This document shows positions 1 to 5,793 of a DNA stretch of 6,007 nt, in pieces. Location of the stretch: assembly GCA_937124525.1 (NCBI GenBank), contig CAKZLA010000032.1, forward strand, positions 1 through 6,007, written 5' to 3'. The DNA is from an uncultured Desulfobacterium sp. (GTDB taxonomy: Bacteria; Desulfobacterota; Desulfobacteria; Desulfobacterales; Desulfobacteraceae). The translations under genes and the position numbers were made by a program. Positions within the stretch are counted from its first letter, which is position 1, and each line of letters opens with the position of its first letter. The notes under the pieces were generated by a model, which was not told the origin of the DNA, ran no database searches, and saw nothing but the letters and a program-made list of their open reading frames with translations.

Positions 1-732
1 TTTTTCATAGATATCCCCCCACATTACCTTGGGCTGGTTTTTTGCGTTACGGGTGGTGGCCCTGATGGAATCAAGGGATGCTGCCACCCGATCAAAATAT
101 TGTTTTGCCTCTTTTTCCCGGTTAAAAAACGGGGCGACAAAATTGACAAAATGCAGCCTGGCATTGATGCACATGGCCACGGGTGTTCTTGTAATGATGC
201 AGACGGCACCCATCTCTTCCACCATGGGGATGATGGACATGTCCCAGGAGAGAACAATTTCCGGCTCACATTGCTTGAGCCTTTCAAAGTCAATGGAGCT
301 ATAATCTCCAAGAAAAATTATCCTGCCTTCGTCCATGCCCTTTGCAATTTCGGGGATAGTCCAGTTCTCCCGCTTGTCAATAACCCCCACAAGGACATCC
401 TCCAAAACACCCAGGGCTTTTAGGACGGCGACATCAAAGTGATCACAATAGGCCGCAACCCTTTTTACCGGGGTATAAACTATCTGCTCTGGCTCGTACC
501 CTTTGGGGGCAGTTTCTCCCCTTGGGATCAGCACAAAGCTTCTGCCTGCCCCGTCCCTTACCTCCACCCACCCTTTTGCAATGGGGTTTACGGAAAACCC
601 TCCAATGCTCATGAAATCCTTATTTCCAAAACTATTGACCGCTCTATCCTGCTTTTTATCATCTGAACCACAGCCAGCCAAAGCAAGCGAAAGCAAAAGA
701 GCTGTCACTATCTGGGATGCTTTTTTTCTCAT
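1..732 (-). CDS. ABC transporter substrate-binding lipoprotein, iron-chelate/cobalamin (FecB/BtuF-like) type, partial
   Basis: The first 244 codons are present and the gene continues past the left edge. The ATG at 732 follows a strong GGAGGG Shine-Dalgarno six bases upstream. Residues 1-21 form a lipoprotein signal (MRKKASQIVTALLLSLALAGC) with the lipobox LAGC, so Cys21 should be lipidated and the protein tethered in the periplasm. After a polar linker come VEVRDGAGRSFVLIPRG (56-72) and VKRVAAYCDHFDVAVLKALG (89-108), the usual entry into the PF01497 periplasmic-binding fold. FLGDYSSIDFERL and PEIVLSW match the family's middle region. Known for the family: these proteins deliver ferric siderophores, heme or corrinoids to FecCD-type permeases. 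The actual ligand cannot be told. Compared with the dead SBP at 4301, there is an insertion of about 15 residues (ETAPKGYEPEQ region) before the first domain. The gene overlaps the small upstream ORF by ATGA, and the receptor gene at 3048-964 precedes both, suggesting one operon. Confidence 0.9.
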   Translation of the reverse strand, partial: MRKKASQIVTALLLSLALAGCGSDDKKQDRAVNSFGNKDFMSIGGFSVNPIAKGWVEVRDGAGRSFVLIPRGETAPKGYEPEQIVYTPVKRVAAYCDHFDVAVLKALGVLEDVLVGVIDKRENWTIPEIAKGMDEGRIIFLGDYSSIDFERLKQCEPEIVLSWDMSIIPMVEEMGAVCIITRTPVAMCINARLHFVNFVAPFFNREKEAKQYFDRVAASLDSIRATTRNAKNQPKVMWGDIYEK

Positions 733-938
733 TGTCTACCCTCCTGACCACGGGCTCTAAGACCGGGTCTATACTTGTCTTTTTCTAAGACATGGATTTC
801 CCAAAATGCCCTTGCGCTGATGGCAAGTCTTTCCATGTGGAGCATTCGTTTGCCCTGGTAATAATCTATCTCAAGGCTTTTTAGGGTTATGGTGCAGACC
901 GGGGAAGCAAGGGAAATGGCTTTTCCCGGTAACAGCAC
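729..938 (-). CDS. Small unrecognised ORF between receptor and SBP genes
   Basis: This is a 69-residue frame with a GTG start, preceded directly by an in-frame TGA. Its stop overlaps the ATG of the SBP gene (ATGA), and the spacing to the receptor stop is only 25 bases, both typical of operon genes. I do not recognise the product. The sequence is mixed polar/aromatic (ITLKSLEIDYYQGKRMLHM, then ARAFWEIHVLEKDKYRPG) with no clear signal peptide or membrane segment. The start is doubtful. An ATG at 940-942 lies a better distance from an AGGGA motif, but reads a different frame and stops after 23 codons. Losing one A from the AAAA run near 920 would join that ATG to the long frame as MSAVTGKAISLASP. 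It may therefore be a genuine small gene, a gene with one frameshift, or the tail of a longer lost protein. Confidence 0.45.
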   Translation of the reverse strand: MLLPGKAISLASPVCTITLKSLEIDYYQGKRMLHMERLAISARAFWEIHVLEKDKYRPGLRARGQEGRQ

Positions 939-963
939 TCATATCAAAATCCCTTTTTGTCCA

Positions 964-3048
964 TTAAAACCGGTAGGTCACCTGCAGACCGATTTCTCCA
1001 GGATCACTGTAGATCGTATAAAAACCTCCGTAATAGCCATAGGAATTGTATTCCTCATCAAAAATATTTTTACCATAGAGGTATACATCAAATCGTTCTG
1101 TTTCGTAGCCAATTTTGGCATTGACAATTTGATATGAATCTCTTGAATAGTCATTTGCCCGGTCAAAATACATTTTGCCATAGCCGATCAAGTCGGCTCG
1201 AAGATATAATCCGCCGGGATTCCGGTATTGGGCGCCAAAGTTATAGGTGTAGTCCGGTGTATAGGGATTCCTGTTGCCTTCGTAATCACCATTTACATCT
1301 TTAAAATCCTCAAATTCCAGATCGTTATATCCAAAGCCGCCTATAAGAGTCAGGCCCCCGGAAATCCTGGCCGTCATCTCCATTTCAACTCCTTTGGCCG
1401 TCGCTTTTGCTGCATTGGTCAGATACGATACGTATGGTGTAACGGCTTCATTGACTTGCATATCGTCAATGTCCATATAATAAATAGCTCCGTTTAAAAT
1501 AATTCTGTTATCCAGCAAAGTGTTCTTTATTCCGATTTCATAGGACCATAATTCCTCTTCGTCATAGCTGTAATATGGATAATTTTCCGTTGCTGAAGGG
1601 TTAAACCCACCCGAACGATATCCTTTTGATACGCTTGCATAAGTCAGTATTTCAGGCGTAAAATTATATTCCATGCCTATTTTAGGTGTTAATGCATTCC
1701 ATGAATCGTCAAAGTGTTTATCGTTAATTTTATCTTTATAGTCCTGGTCTTGTTTTTCATAACGCAATCCGGCAATCAAACTAAGGCGTTTGGTAAGTGA
1801 ATAGGTGGCATTAACAAAGGCTGAATAACTGTCCCCACAGATCTCATTATTTTTTTTCTTGACCCCTGTCTTAGATGTGGTTTCAGTTTTAAAATATTTA
1901 TCGTCATTGTCATAATATAGACCGAACAGCCACTTTAATTGCTCTGACGCATAGTTCAGCCTGAGTTCCTGGGCTGTAGTTCTTAATTCATTATCTTTGG
2001 CATTATGTGATATTGTCTCGGGACTGTAATCGAAATCGTTTTCAGCGACATCATCATAGTCCCTTCTTGTGGTAATTGAGGTCAATGTAAAAAAATCATT
2101 AATATCATAAGTGATTTTTAAAGCTTGCGAATTTGCACTTGGCTCGACATGCCCTTTAAGGTTGCTTGCAACTTTGCGATCCTCCATAAGGGAAAGTCCG
2201 TATATAGCGGCCCCGTATTCCCCCAAACTTAAATTTGCCCCTCCATCATCATGTTCAAGCATTGAGGCAATAAATGAGATATATAGTTGATCCGTTGGTG
2301 TCCATCGAAGATGTGCCTTGCCAAGCCAATGCTCCCTGTCGTCCATTGTATCGCCGGTCGTGATGTTCTCAATAAATCCATCTCTTTTATAAAATTGCCC
2401 TGAAAAACCTAAAAAGAGTCTGTCTTTTTGTATGGGACCACTCAGATTGAACGAAATTTCGTTTTTTGTCTTATCCCCTGCTTCGGCAGATAGCATTTTT
2501 CCCCATTCACCGGTTATTTTCCCTCTGAATTCGTTGTTTGGCTGTGCGGTGATAATATTGATGACCCCTGCTTCCGTATTTTTACCATATAAAGTTCCCT
2601 GTGGCCCCCTGAGTACTTCTATACGCTCTATATCAAGCAATGCATCTTCATATCCGAAAGCCGACAATACAGGTATCCCATCTATGAAAAGGCCGACTGA
2701 TGTTGTATAGGAGGTAAAAGGTGCATGAATACCCCGCATGGACGGCGAGTTTATGCCAGGCCCTCCTTCATCAAAAATCATAAAATTAGGTACAAAGTCG
2801 GCTAACTCCCCTACGGATTCAATTTTTTTATCCTCAATATCTTGCTCTCCAAAAACCGTTATACTCATCGGAACTTCCTGAACGTTTTCTTCATGCTTTT
2901 GAGCCGTGACCGTAATCGTTTCCAATTGATGTTTTTTGGGCAGTTTGGATGATTTTTTTTCTTCCTGTTCCACCGCAGTGGCTGCCTCTGAAAAGAGCGA
3001 GAACATTACCACTAACAGTATTATGATAAACCTATGTATAGATTTCAT
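964..3048 (-). CDS. TonB-dependent outer-membrane receptor, intact
   Basis: This 694-residue protein has the normal length for a TonB-dependent siderophore/metal-complex receptor. Residues 1-25 are a signal peptide (MKSIHRFIIILLVVMFSLFS, then EAATA as the cleavage site). ETITVTA at 43-49 is the TonB box. The plug domain runs from about 52 to 170, with the signature RIEVLRGPQGTLYGKN at 142-157 followed by GVINIIT. The remainder is a beta-barrel, including SKGYRSGGFN and KNIFDEEYNS, and it ends in the terminal Phe (TYRF) needed for outer-membrane insertion. The plug style recalls the FyuA/pesticin-receptor group, but the substrate cannot be assigned. The ATG at 3048 has an AAGGAA-type ribosome site about nine bases upstream. 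A small ORF and an SBP gene follow closely, so the role is import of a metal chelate across the outer membrane with TonB/ExbBD energy. The likely control region is the 3315-3390 repeat. Confidence 0.95.
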   Translation of the reverse strand: MKSIHRFIIILLVVMFSLFSEAATAVEQEEKKSSKLPKKHQLETITVTAQKHEENVQEVPMSITVFGEQDIEDKKIESVGELADFVPNFMIFDEGGPGINSPSMRGIHAPFTSYTTSVGLFIDGIPVLSAFGYEDALLDIERIEVLRGPQGTLYGKNTEAGVINIITAQPNNEFRGKITGEWGKMLSAEAGDKTKNEISFNLSGPIQKDRLFLGFSGQFYKRDGFIENITTGDTMDDREHWLGKAHLRWTPTDQLYISFIASMLEHDDGGANLSLGEYGAAIYGLSLMEDRKVASNLKGHVEPSANSQALKITYDINDFFTLTSITTRRDYDDVAENDFDYSPETISHNAKDNELRTTAQELRLNYASEQLKWLFGLYYDNDDKYFKTETTSKTGVKKKNNEICGDSYSAFVNATYSLTKRLSLIAGLRYEKQDQDYKDKINDKHFDDSWNALTPKIGMEYNFTPEILTYASVSKGYRSGGFNPSATENYPYYSYDEEELWSYEIGIKNTLLDNRIILNGAIYYMDIDDMQVNEAVTPYVSYLTNAAKATAKGVEMEMTARISGGLTLIGGFGYNDLEFEDFKDVNGDYEGNRNPYTPDYTYNFGAQYRNPGGLYLRADLIGYGKMYFDRANDYSRDSYQIVNAKIGYETERFDVYLYGKNIFDEEYNSYGYYGGFYTIYSDPGEIGLQVTYRF

Positions 3049-3504
3049 AATGTTTTTTCCTTTTTTCCTTTTTAAAATTTAGCAGTATTAAATTCGTACT
3101 AATATCAAGACAATGCTTTATGGCTAAGAACTTGACACTGTTTGATTTGAAACAAATATTGCGCATCATTTGTGCGTTAAATCCCACAGGGAGGGCACCC
3201 ACTTGAGGCAAGACAATTTTGTAAATTCAATGGGTTAAAAAGATAGTCTATATCATCTCAATAATCATCCCCAATAAAAAATTGAATACAGCTTCATAAC
3301 CACCCCTGATTTATAAAAAGAATAAACCATAAATTTTGCAATAACGATAACGACTATGTTTATTTTTTTAGCGGAATCGTTTATTTGATATTATAATGGA
3401 CCCCCAAAATCTGAACCAGTTGCTAAATGTACATAAGTGGTAGGATGCCCGACAATGATCTCGCTATAGATTTTTAAAGTATATTTCTCATGAAAACTTC
3501 CAGC
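3049..3504. other. AT-rich intergenic region upstream of the receptor gene
   Basis: This 456-base gap has no supportable gene. On the minus strand it holds the receptor leader and ribosome site (just above 3048) and the 76-bp repeat copy 1 (3315-3390). A weak promoter candidate for the receptor lies around 3085-3115 (TTGTCT, 17 bases, TAATAC). On the plus strand TTGACA at about 3133 is followed after 17 bases by AATATT, with no gene downstream. A possible IS-end-like sequence begins near 3398. No good intrinsic terminator for the broken receptor gene ending at 3505 is seen. Confidence 0.6.
3315..3390 (-). repeat. Upstream regulatory-looking repeat, copy 1
   Basis: This stretch aligns without gaps to 4545-4620 at a constant offset of 1230, with 64 of 76 positions identical and an uninterrupted identical block of 25 bases (3358-3382 against 4588-4612). 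Inside it AACGAT (3343-3348) and ATCGTT (3376-3381) form an inverted pair starting 33 bp apart, around a T-rich centre ending AGCGGA. It lies about 270-340 bp upstream of the intact receptor start. The left part, AATAACGATAACGACTAT, has a loose likeness to Fur-box hexamers, too weak to call. The element is most likely an operator or upstream activating site, but a mobile repeat is possible. Confidence 0.7.
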
Positions 3505-3866
3505 TTAAAAAGTCACGTTCAAACCGAGGCTCGTATTGAATCCCGCCATTGGGTAGAGATTTTCATTGCCTGGATCACCGCTGCCGCTGCCAACAGCGCT
3601 TTCATCAAAAATGTTGCGTGCCACAATATACAGCTCAACCCGACCTATTTTTTTTGAATATCTGGCATTCAACATCCAAAAACCATCATCTTCATTGGTG
3701 TTGGCGTAGTTGAAATAGCGCTTGCCCGTATAAACAGGATTAAGTGAAATATCGCCCAAGATTTGGTGGAGATAGCCCAATTGAAAAGCACATATTATAT
3801 CCGGCACGTTAAGTTGTTTCCGGAATAGTCAACGCCTTGGCTGATAAATTCATCAAATTCGGATTC
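3505..3866 (-). pseudogene. C-terminal remnant of a TonB-dependent receptor, fused to an SBP fragment and frameshifted
   Basis: Only the last ~110 residues of a receptor survive. ESEFDEFISQGVDYSGN (about 3866-3813) matches the barrel stretch LEFEDFKDVNGDYEGN of the intact receptor in this window. The frame then changes and continues as LNVPDIICAFQLGYL, VYTGKRYFNYANT, VARNIFDES and the terminal GLNVTF, the normal end of a TonB receptor. The change of frame lies near 3812-3818 and fits loss of one base in AACAACTTAAC. The signal peptide, TonB box, plug and most of the barrel are absent, so no functional receptor can be made. The upstream end is joined in frame to the SBP fragment. It is divergent from the intact receptor, so this is a remnant of a paralogue and not a recent duplicate. 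Confidence 0.85.
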
Positions 3867-4301
3867 TTGGTAGGTAAGCACTTTGGTACGGGATTTGATT
3901 TTATCATTCATCCCCTTAAACCCCTCAGATGAAACATTAATTGTAAGCAAGAGGTCAACATCAAGTTCTAATAATTTCTCGCAATTAATGTTATAAGGAC
4001 CGGGAGGTTCCATGGCAACAACAGTTAACTTTTCGATATCCGGATATAACTGTTTATCTGGTATAATCATATATCCTCTTCCTACCACTTTGTTCCAAAC
4101 ACCGATTACCTTGAGCGCTTCAGCAATACAAGTGCCGCTAAAGGCTATGCGATTAACCGGCTGTTTAATTGATACCTCCCTCCCCATGGCATCAGTTATT
4201 GTAATTTCATTCTGTTTCCCCATCGCATTGCCTGTAGTAAAAAAAATAAAAAATAGTAAAAATAGACAGCATGATTTAAATACATTTTTTTCTTTAAGCA
4301 T
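3867..4301 (-). pseudogene. N-terminal half of an ABC substrate-binding protein (FecB/BtuF-like), truncated by deletion
   Basis: The start is placed at the ATG at 4301 because GAGGAG stands five bases upstream; the longer frame from 4331 has its AAAGG directly against the ATG. The product begins with a signal peptide (MLKEKNVFKSCCLFLLFFIF, then FTTGNAMG). It continues with EITITDAMGREVSIKQPVNR and IAFSGTCIAEALKVIGVWNK, the standard first domain of PF01497, then ELDVDLLLTIN. Homology to SBPs stops around KVLTYQ, about 145 residues in, where receptor-barrel sequence begins. The hinge helix and second domain are missing, so ligand binding is not expected. Unlike the SBP at 732 it has no clear lipobox cysteine at the end of the signal peptide. 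Repeat copy 2 lies upstream at 4545-4620. Confidence 0.85.
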
Positions 4302-4304
4302 ACA

Positions 4305-4310
4305 CTCCTC
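4305..4310 (-). promoter_or_regulatory. Ribosome binding site deciding the SBP remnant start
   Basis: GAGGAG stands on the minus strand about four to five bases before ATG 4301 and is the basis for choosing that start over the ATG at 4331. Confidence 0.7.
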
Positions 4311-4384
4311 TTTTGTGGCAATTTCCGACATCCTTTGTTTGCTATTTAATACTTTTTGGCACTACTGTTTTTTTGGGAATCATG

Positions 4385-4409
4385 TATAAACCGGCATGGT
4401 CGGAGCATG
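4385..4409. repeat. 25-bp direct repeat, copy A
   Basis: The core CATGGTCGGAGCATG, preceded by TATAAACCGG, matches 4476-4500 at 22 of 25 positions. The centre-to-centre distance is 91 bp. It sits between the 76-bp repeat and the SBP start, so it could be a regulator site in the leader or promoter. Confidence 0.65.
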
Positions 4410-4475
4410 GAATTTATTTATAGGCACAGCGAAAAATAAAATTCACATGATTACAAGAGATTGGAAAGAGTTTCT

Positions 4476-4500
4476 TATAAACTGCCATGGGCGGAGCATG
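4476..4500. repeat. 25-bp direct repeat, copy B
   Basis: The core CATGGGCGGAGCATG, preceded by TATAAACTGC, is the partner of 4385-4409. No third copy was seen in the window, and none lies upstream of the intact receptor. Confidence 0.65.
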
Positions 4501-4515
4501 CACAGATAGCAATGC

Positions 4516-4547
4516 TTTGCCAGGATGAAATCTCTCCTTCTGGCAAA
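4516..4547. promoter_or_regulatory. Stem-loop with perfect 8-bp arms in the SBP leader
   Basis: TTTGCCAG (4516-4523) and CTGGCAAA (4540-4547) pair perfectly around a 16-base loop. Read on the minus strand, the loop contains AAGGAGAG. No start codon follows at a suitable distance, and no T-run follows on the minus strand, so neither a terminator nor a masked ribosome site is demonstrated. The structure abuts repeat copy 2. Confidence 0.45.
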
Positions 4548-4620
4548 AAGAATAAAACACAAATTTTGAGAAAACGATAACGGTTGCGTTTATTTTTTTA
4601 GCGGAATCGTTTTTTTCGTA
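4545..4620 (-). repeat. Upstream regulatory-looking repeat, copy 2
   Basis: This is the partner of 3315-3390 (64 of 76 identical). Here the inverted arms are longer: AAAACGAT (4571-4578) and ATCGTTTT (4606-4613) with 27 bases between. The arm-to-arm distance is the same as in copy 1. It lies about 245-320 bp upstream of the SBP remnant start. The flanks on both sides of the two copies do not match, so the block is conserved as a defined unit. Confidence 0.7.
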
Positions 4621-4675
4621 TAAAAATAGTATTATCCTTCAAAAATATGCATCATGTTGCAATACCCTTTCGTAG

Positions 4676-4852
4676 TTATAAAGGACTTCTCTCTAAAAAA
4701 TATATAGCCAATATCAATAAAATTGTACTCTTACCGCTGCCGTTGGGACCGACCAGGCAAACGATTTCAGAATCGTTCATGGTTACGTTTATATCGTGGA
4801 GAATTTTTTTGCCGGGATAGGAAAAAGCAAGATTACTAATATCTATTCTCAT
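4676..4852 (-). pseudogene. FecE-like ABC transporter ATPase, truncated after Walker A
   Basis: Only 58 codons remain. [20 protein letters not shown] is the normal start of the family, and LVGPNGSGKSTILL (about 34-47) is an intact Walker A motif. The frame then runs into ILAIYFLERSPL and a stop. The Q-loop, ABC signature, Walker B and switch histidine are absent in all frames, against a usual length of about 250-260 residues. The ATG overlaps the permease stop as ATGA, the ordinary arrangement of a fecCDE/btuCD-type operon, so the operon order is ancestral. ATP hydrolysis is not possible for this fragment. Confidence 0.88.
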
Positions 4853-5308
4853 TGGTTTGTTCCATTATTTTTGATTATTAAATATACAAATAAAGGGACT
4901 CCTAAAAAAGCGGTGACAGCGCCCACCGGAAGGATTATCGGAGACATGACGGTTCGTGCTACAGTGTCGGCAAGAATCAAAAGAGCAGAACCCACAAGTC
5001 CTGAAGCAGGAACAAGAAACTTGTTGTCACAACCAATGATCATTCTGATAACATGGGGAGCAACAAGACCTACAAAACCGATGGTTCCTGTACTGGGTAG
5101 TCTGAGCTGCCAGATAATTACATCTGCATGGATAGTCGTTAAATTTAAGCCAGGAAGATTTTTTTAGAATAACAGCAAAAACATCTGCAAATGAAATACT
5201 TGCAGAGCCGGTCGACACAGCAAATCCCACAAGAACCAACAACATTGGAATTAGAATAGCGACAAACAGTTGTTTTTTCCCTTTGTGTTTTAAATAAGAT
5301 TGTCTCAA
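4849..5308 (-). pseudogene. FecCD-family ABC permease with internal deletion and frameshift
   Basis: The first frame gives QLFVAILIPMLLVLVGFAVS (first membrane helix) and [14 protein letters not shown]. The frame then breaks in a run of seven A (5159-5165). Removing one A, or adding two, restores [20 protein letters not shown] and LP, the conserved FecCD segment after helix 1. Directly afterwards, near 5092-5095, the sequence jumps to [19 protein letters not shown] and runs to the normal C-terminus ([20 protein letters not shown]). About 150 residues remain of the usual 320-350, so most membrane helices are gone. The start is uncertain: a TTG at 5308 opens the frame, but it is also open upstream to 5449 (ILSINDLSAIQQKRVDLRQS) and the family often has such an N-terminal tail, so the original start may be lost. 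Confidence 0.9.
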
Positions 5309-5424
5309 GTCAACACGTTTCTGCTGGATTGCCGATAAATCGTTTATTGATAAAATCTTGCTGTCTTTTTTTGTTTTGAATATTTTTATGTGAAACTCCG
5401 TCCAAAAGGCTGAAATGATTGATG

Positions 5425-5447
5425 TTTCAATTTTCGTTGTGGTAGGC
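5425..5447. repeat. Degenerate 23-bp direct repeat, copy 1
   Basis: TTTCA, then CGTTGTGG and AGGC, match 5498-5520 at 18 of 23 positions. The offset is 73 bp, which is not a multiple of three, so this is a repeat at the DNA level and not a protein repeat. Confidence 0.4.
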
Positions 5448-5497
5448 GGTTACTGCCATGTATGTTTTATCTGAAAGAGTAGGCAGCCATAACATTC

Positions 5498-5520
5498 TTT
5501 CATACTCCGTTGTGGCAGGC
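5498..5520. repeat. Degenerate 23-bp direct repeat, copy 2
   Basis: This is the partner of 5425-5447 and contains CGTTGTGGCAGGC. It could be a protein-binding site or a chance similarity. Confidence 0.4.
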
Positions 5521-5643
5521 CGGGTCCAGAATACGGTCTGCCCGTGGCAGTTATATCAAACATACAGATATGGGACCTTGAAACACAACAAAAAGCATTC
5601 CAAAAAACGAATAACTGAATGCCGTTCCGGAAACGTCTCAAGG

Positions 5644-5765
5644 GTCCTAAGTTTTTGTGACTCATTGAAATCATTAAAGTCTATAAAATCAAGCTTTAAG
5701 GCACAGGGTCTATAACTTCAGGGGCTTAGCAAATCTCCATACACAACATGCAGAGAACTTAGGAC
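5644..5765. repeat. 10-bp inverted repeat, arms 5644-5653 and 5756-5765
   Basis: GTCCTAAGTT and AACTTAGGAC are perfect reverse complements 102 bases apart. They interleave with a second pair, CAAGCTTTAA (5690-5699) and TTAAAGCTTG (5794-5803). The second arm of that pair covers the methyltransferase stop codon. Confidence 0.4.
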
Positions 5766-5793
5766 TGACAAGGAAACGTAATATCTCTATATT

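Larger units (their letters stand above)
4302..4675. other. AT-rich spacer between ATPase remnant and SBP remnant
   Basis: No gene is supported in this 374-base region; plus-strand frames here are shadows. In minus-strand order it holds repeat copy 2 (4620-4545), an 8-bp stem-loop (4516-4547), the two copies of a 25-bp direct repeat (4476-4500 and 4385-4409) and the SBP ribosome site (4305-4310). It looks like the promoter and leader of the now broken SBP-receptor unit. Confidence 0.6.
5309..5793. other. Region without a convincing gene between methyltransferase and permease remnant
   Basis: Right of 5308 the permease frame remains open to the TAA at 5450-5452 and may hold its N-terminal tail. 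Beyond that, minus-strand frames at 5450-5674 (74 codons) and 5556-5717 (54 codons, no usual start codon) are open but resemble nothing I know. The second includes LKLDFIDFNDFNESQKL and could be a gene scrap. Also present are a degenerate 23-bp direct repeat (5425-5447 and 5498-5520) and two interleaved 10-bp inverted repeats. I checked for a cobalamin riboswitch because of GCAGACC and GCCTGCC blocks, and found no conserved core. Confidence 0.5.

Noticed and set aside
100..423. Plus-strand ORF with His/Asp/Gly-rich segment resembling a metal-binding peptide
   Set aside because: It is the complement of the SBP coding sequence; no ribosome site or homology of its own.
3133..3161. Plus-strand promoter TTGACA-17-AATATT
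   Set aside because: No gene or clear RNA structure downstream on the plus strand; AT-rich DNA gives such matches by chance.
3339..3360. Fur box in repeat copy 1 (AATAACGATAACGACTAT)
   Set aside because: Several mismatches to the 19-bp consensus, and the corresponding stretch of copy 2 fits worse; the conserved part of the repeat lies elsewhere.
4012..4389. Plus-strand ORF of 125 codons
   Set aside because: It lies opposite the clear SBP coding sequence and resembles nothing; antisense shadow.
4796..5167. Plus-strand ORF of 123 codons
   Set aside because: Antisense shadow of the permease and ATPase remnants, whose family motifs are unmistakable on the minus strand.
5430..5560. Possible cobalamin riboswitch on the minus strand (GCAGACC and GCCTGCC blocks upstream of an uptake permease)
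   Set aside because: The conserved B12-box and the GCCACTG/GGGAA core segments are not found in order; only scattered short similarities.
5458..5715. Plus-strand ORF of 85 codons in the gene-poor stretch
   Set aside because: Basic, Ser/Lys-rich random-looking sequence, no ribosome site, no recognisable domain.
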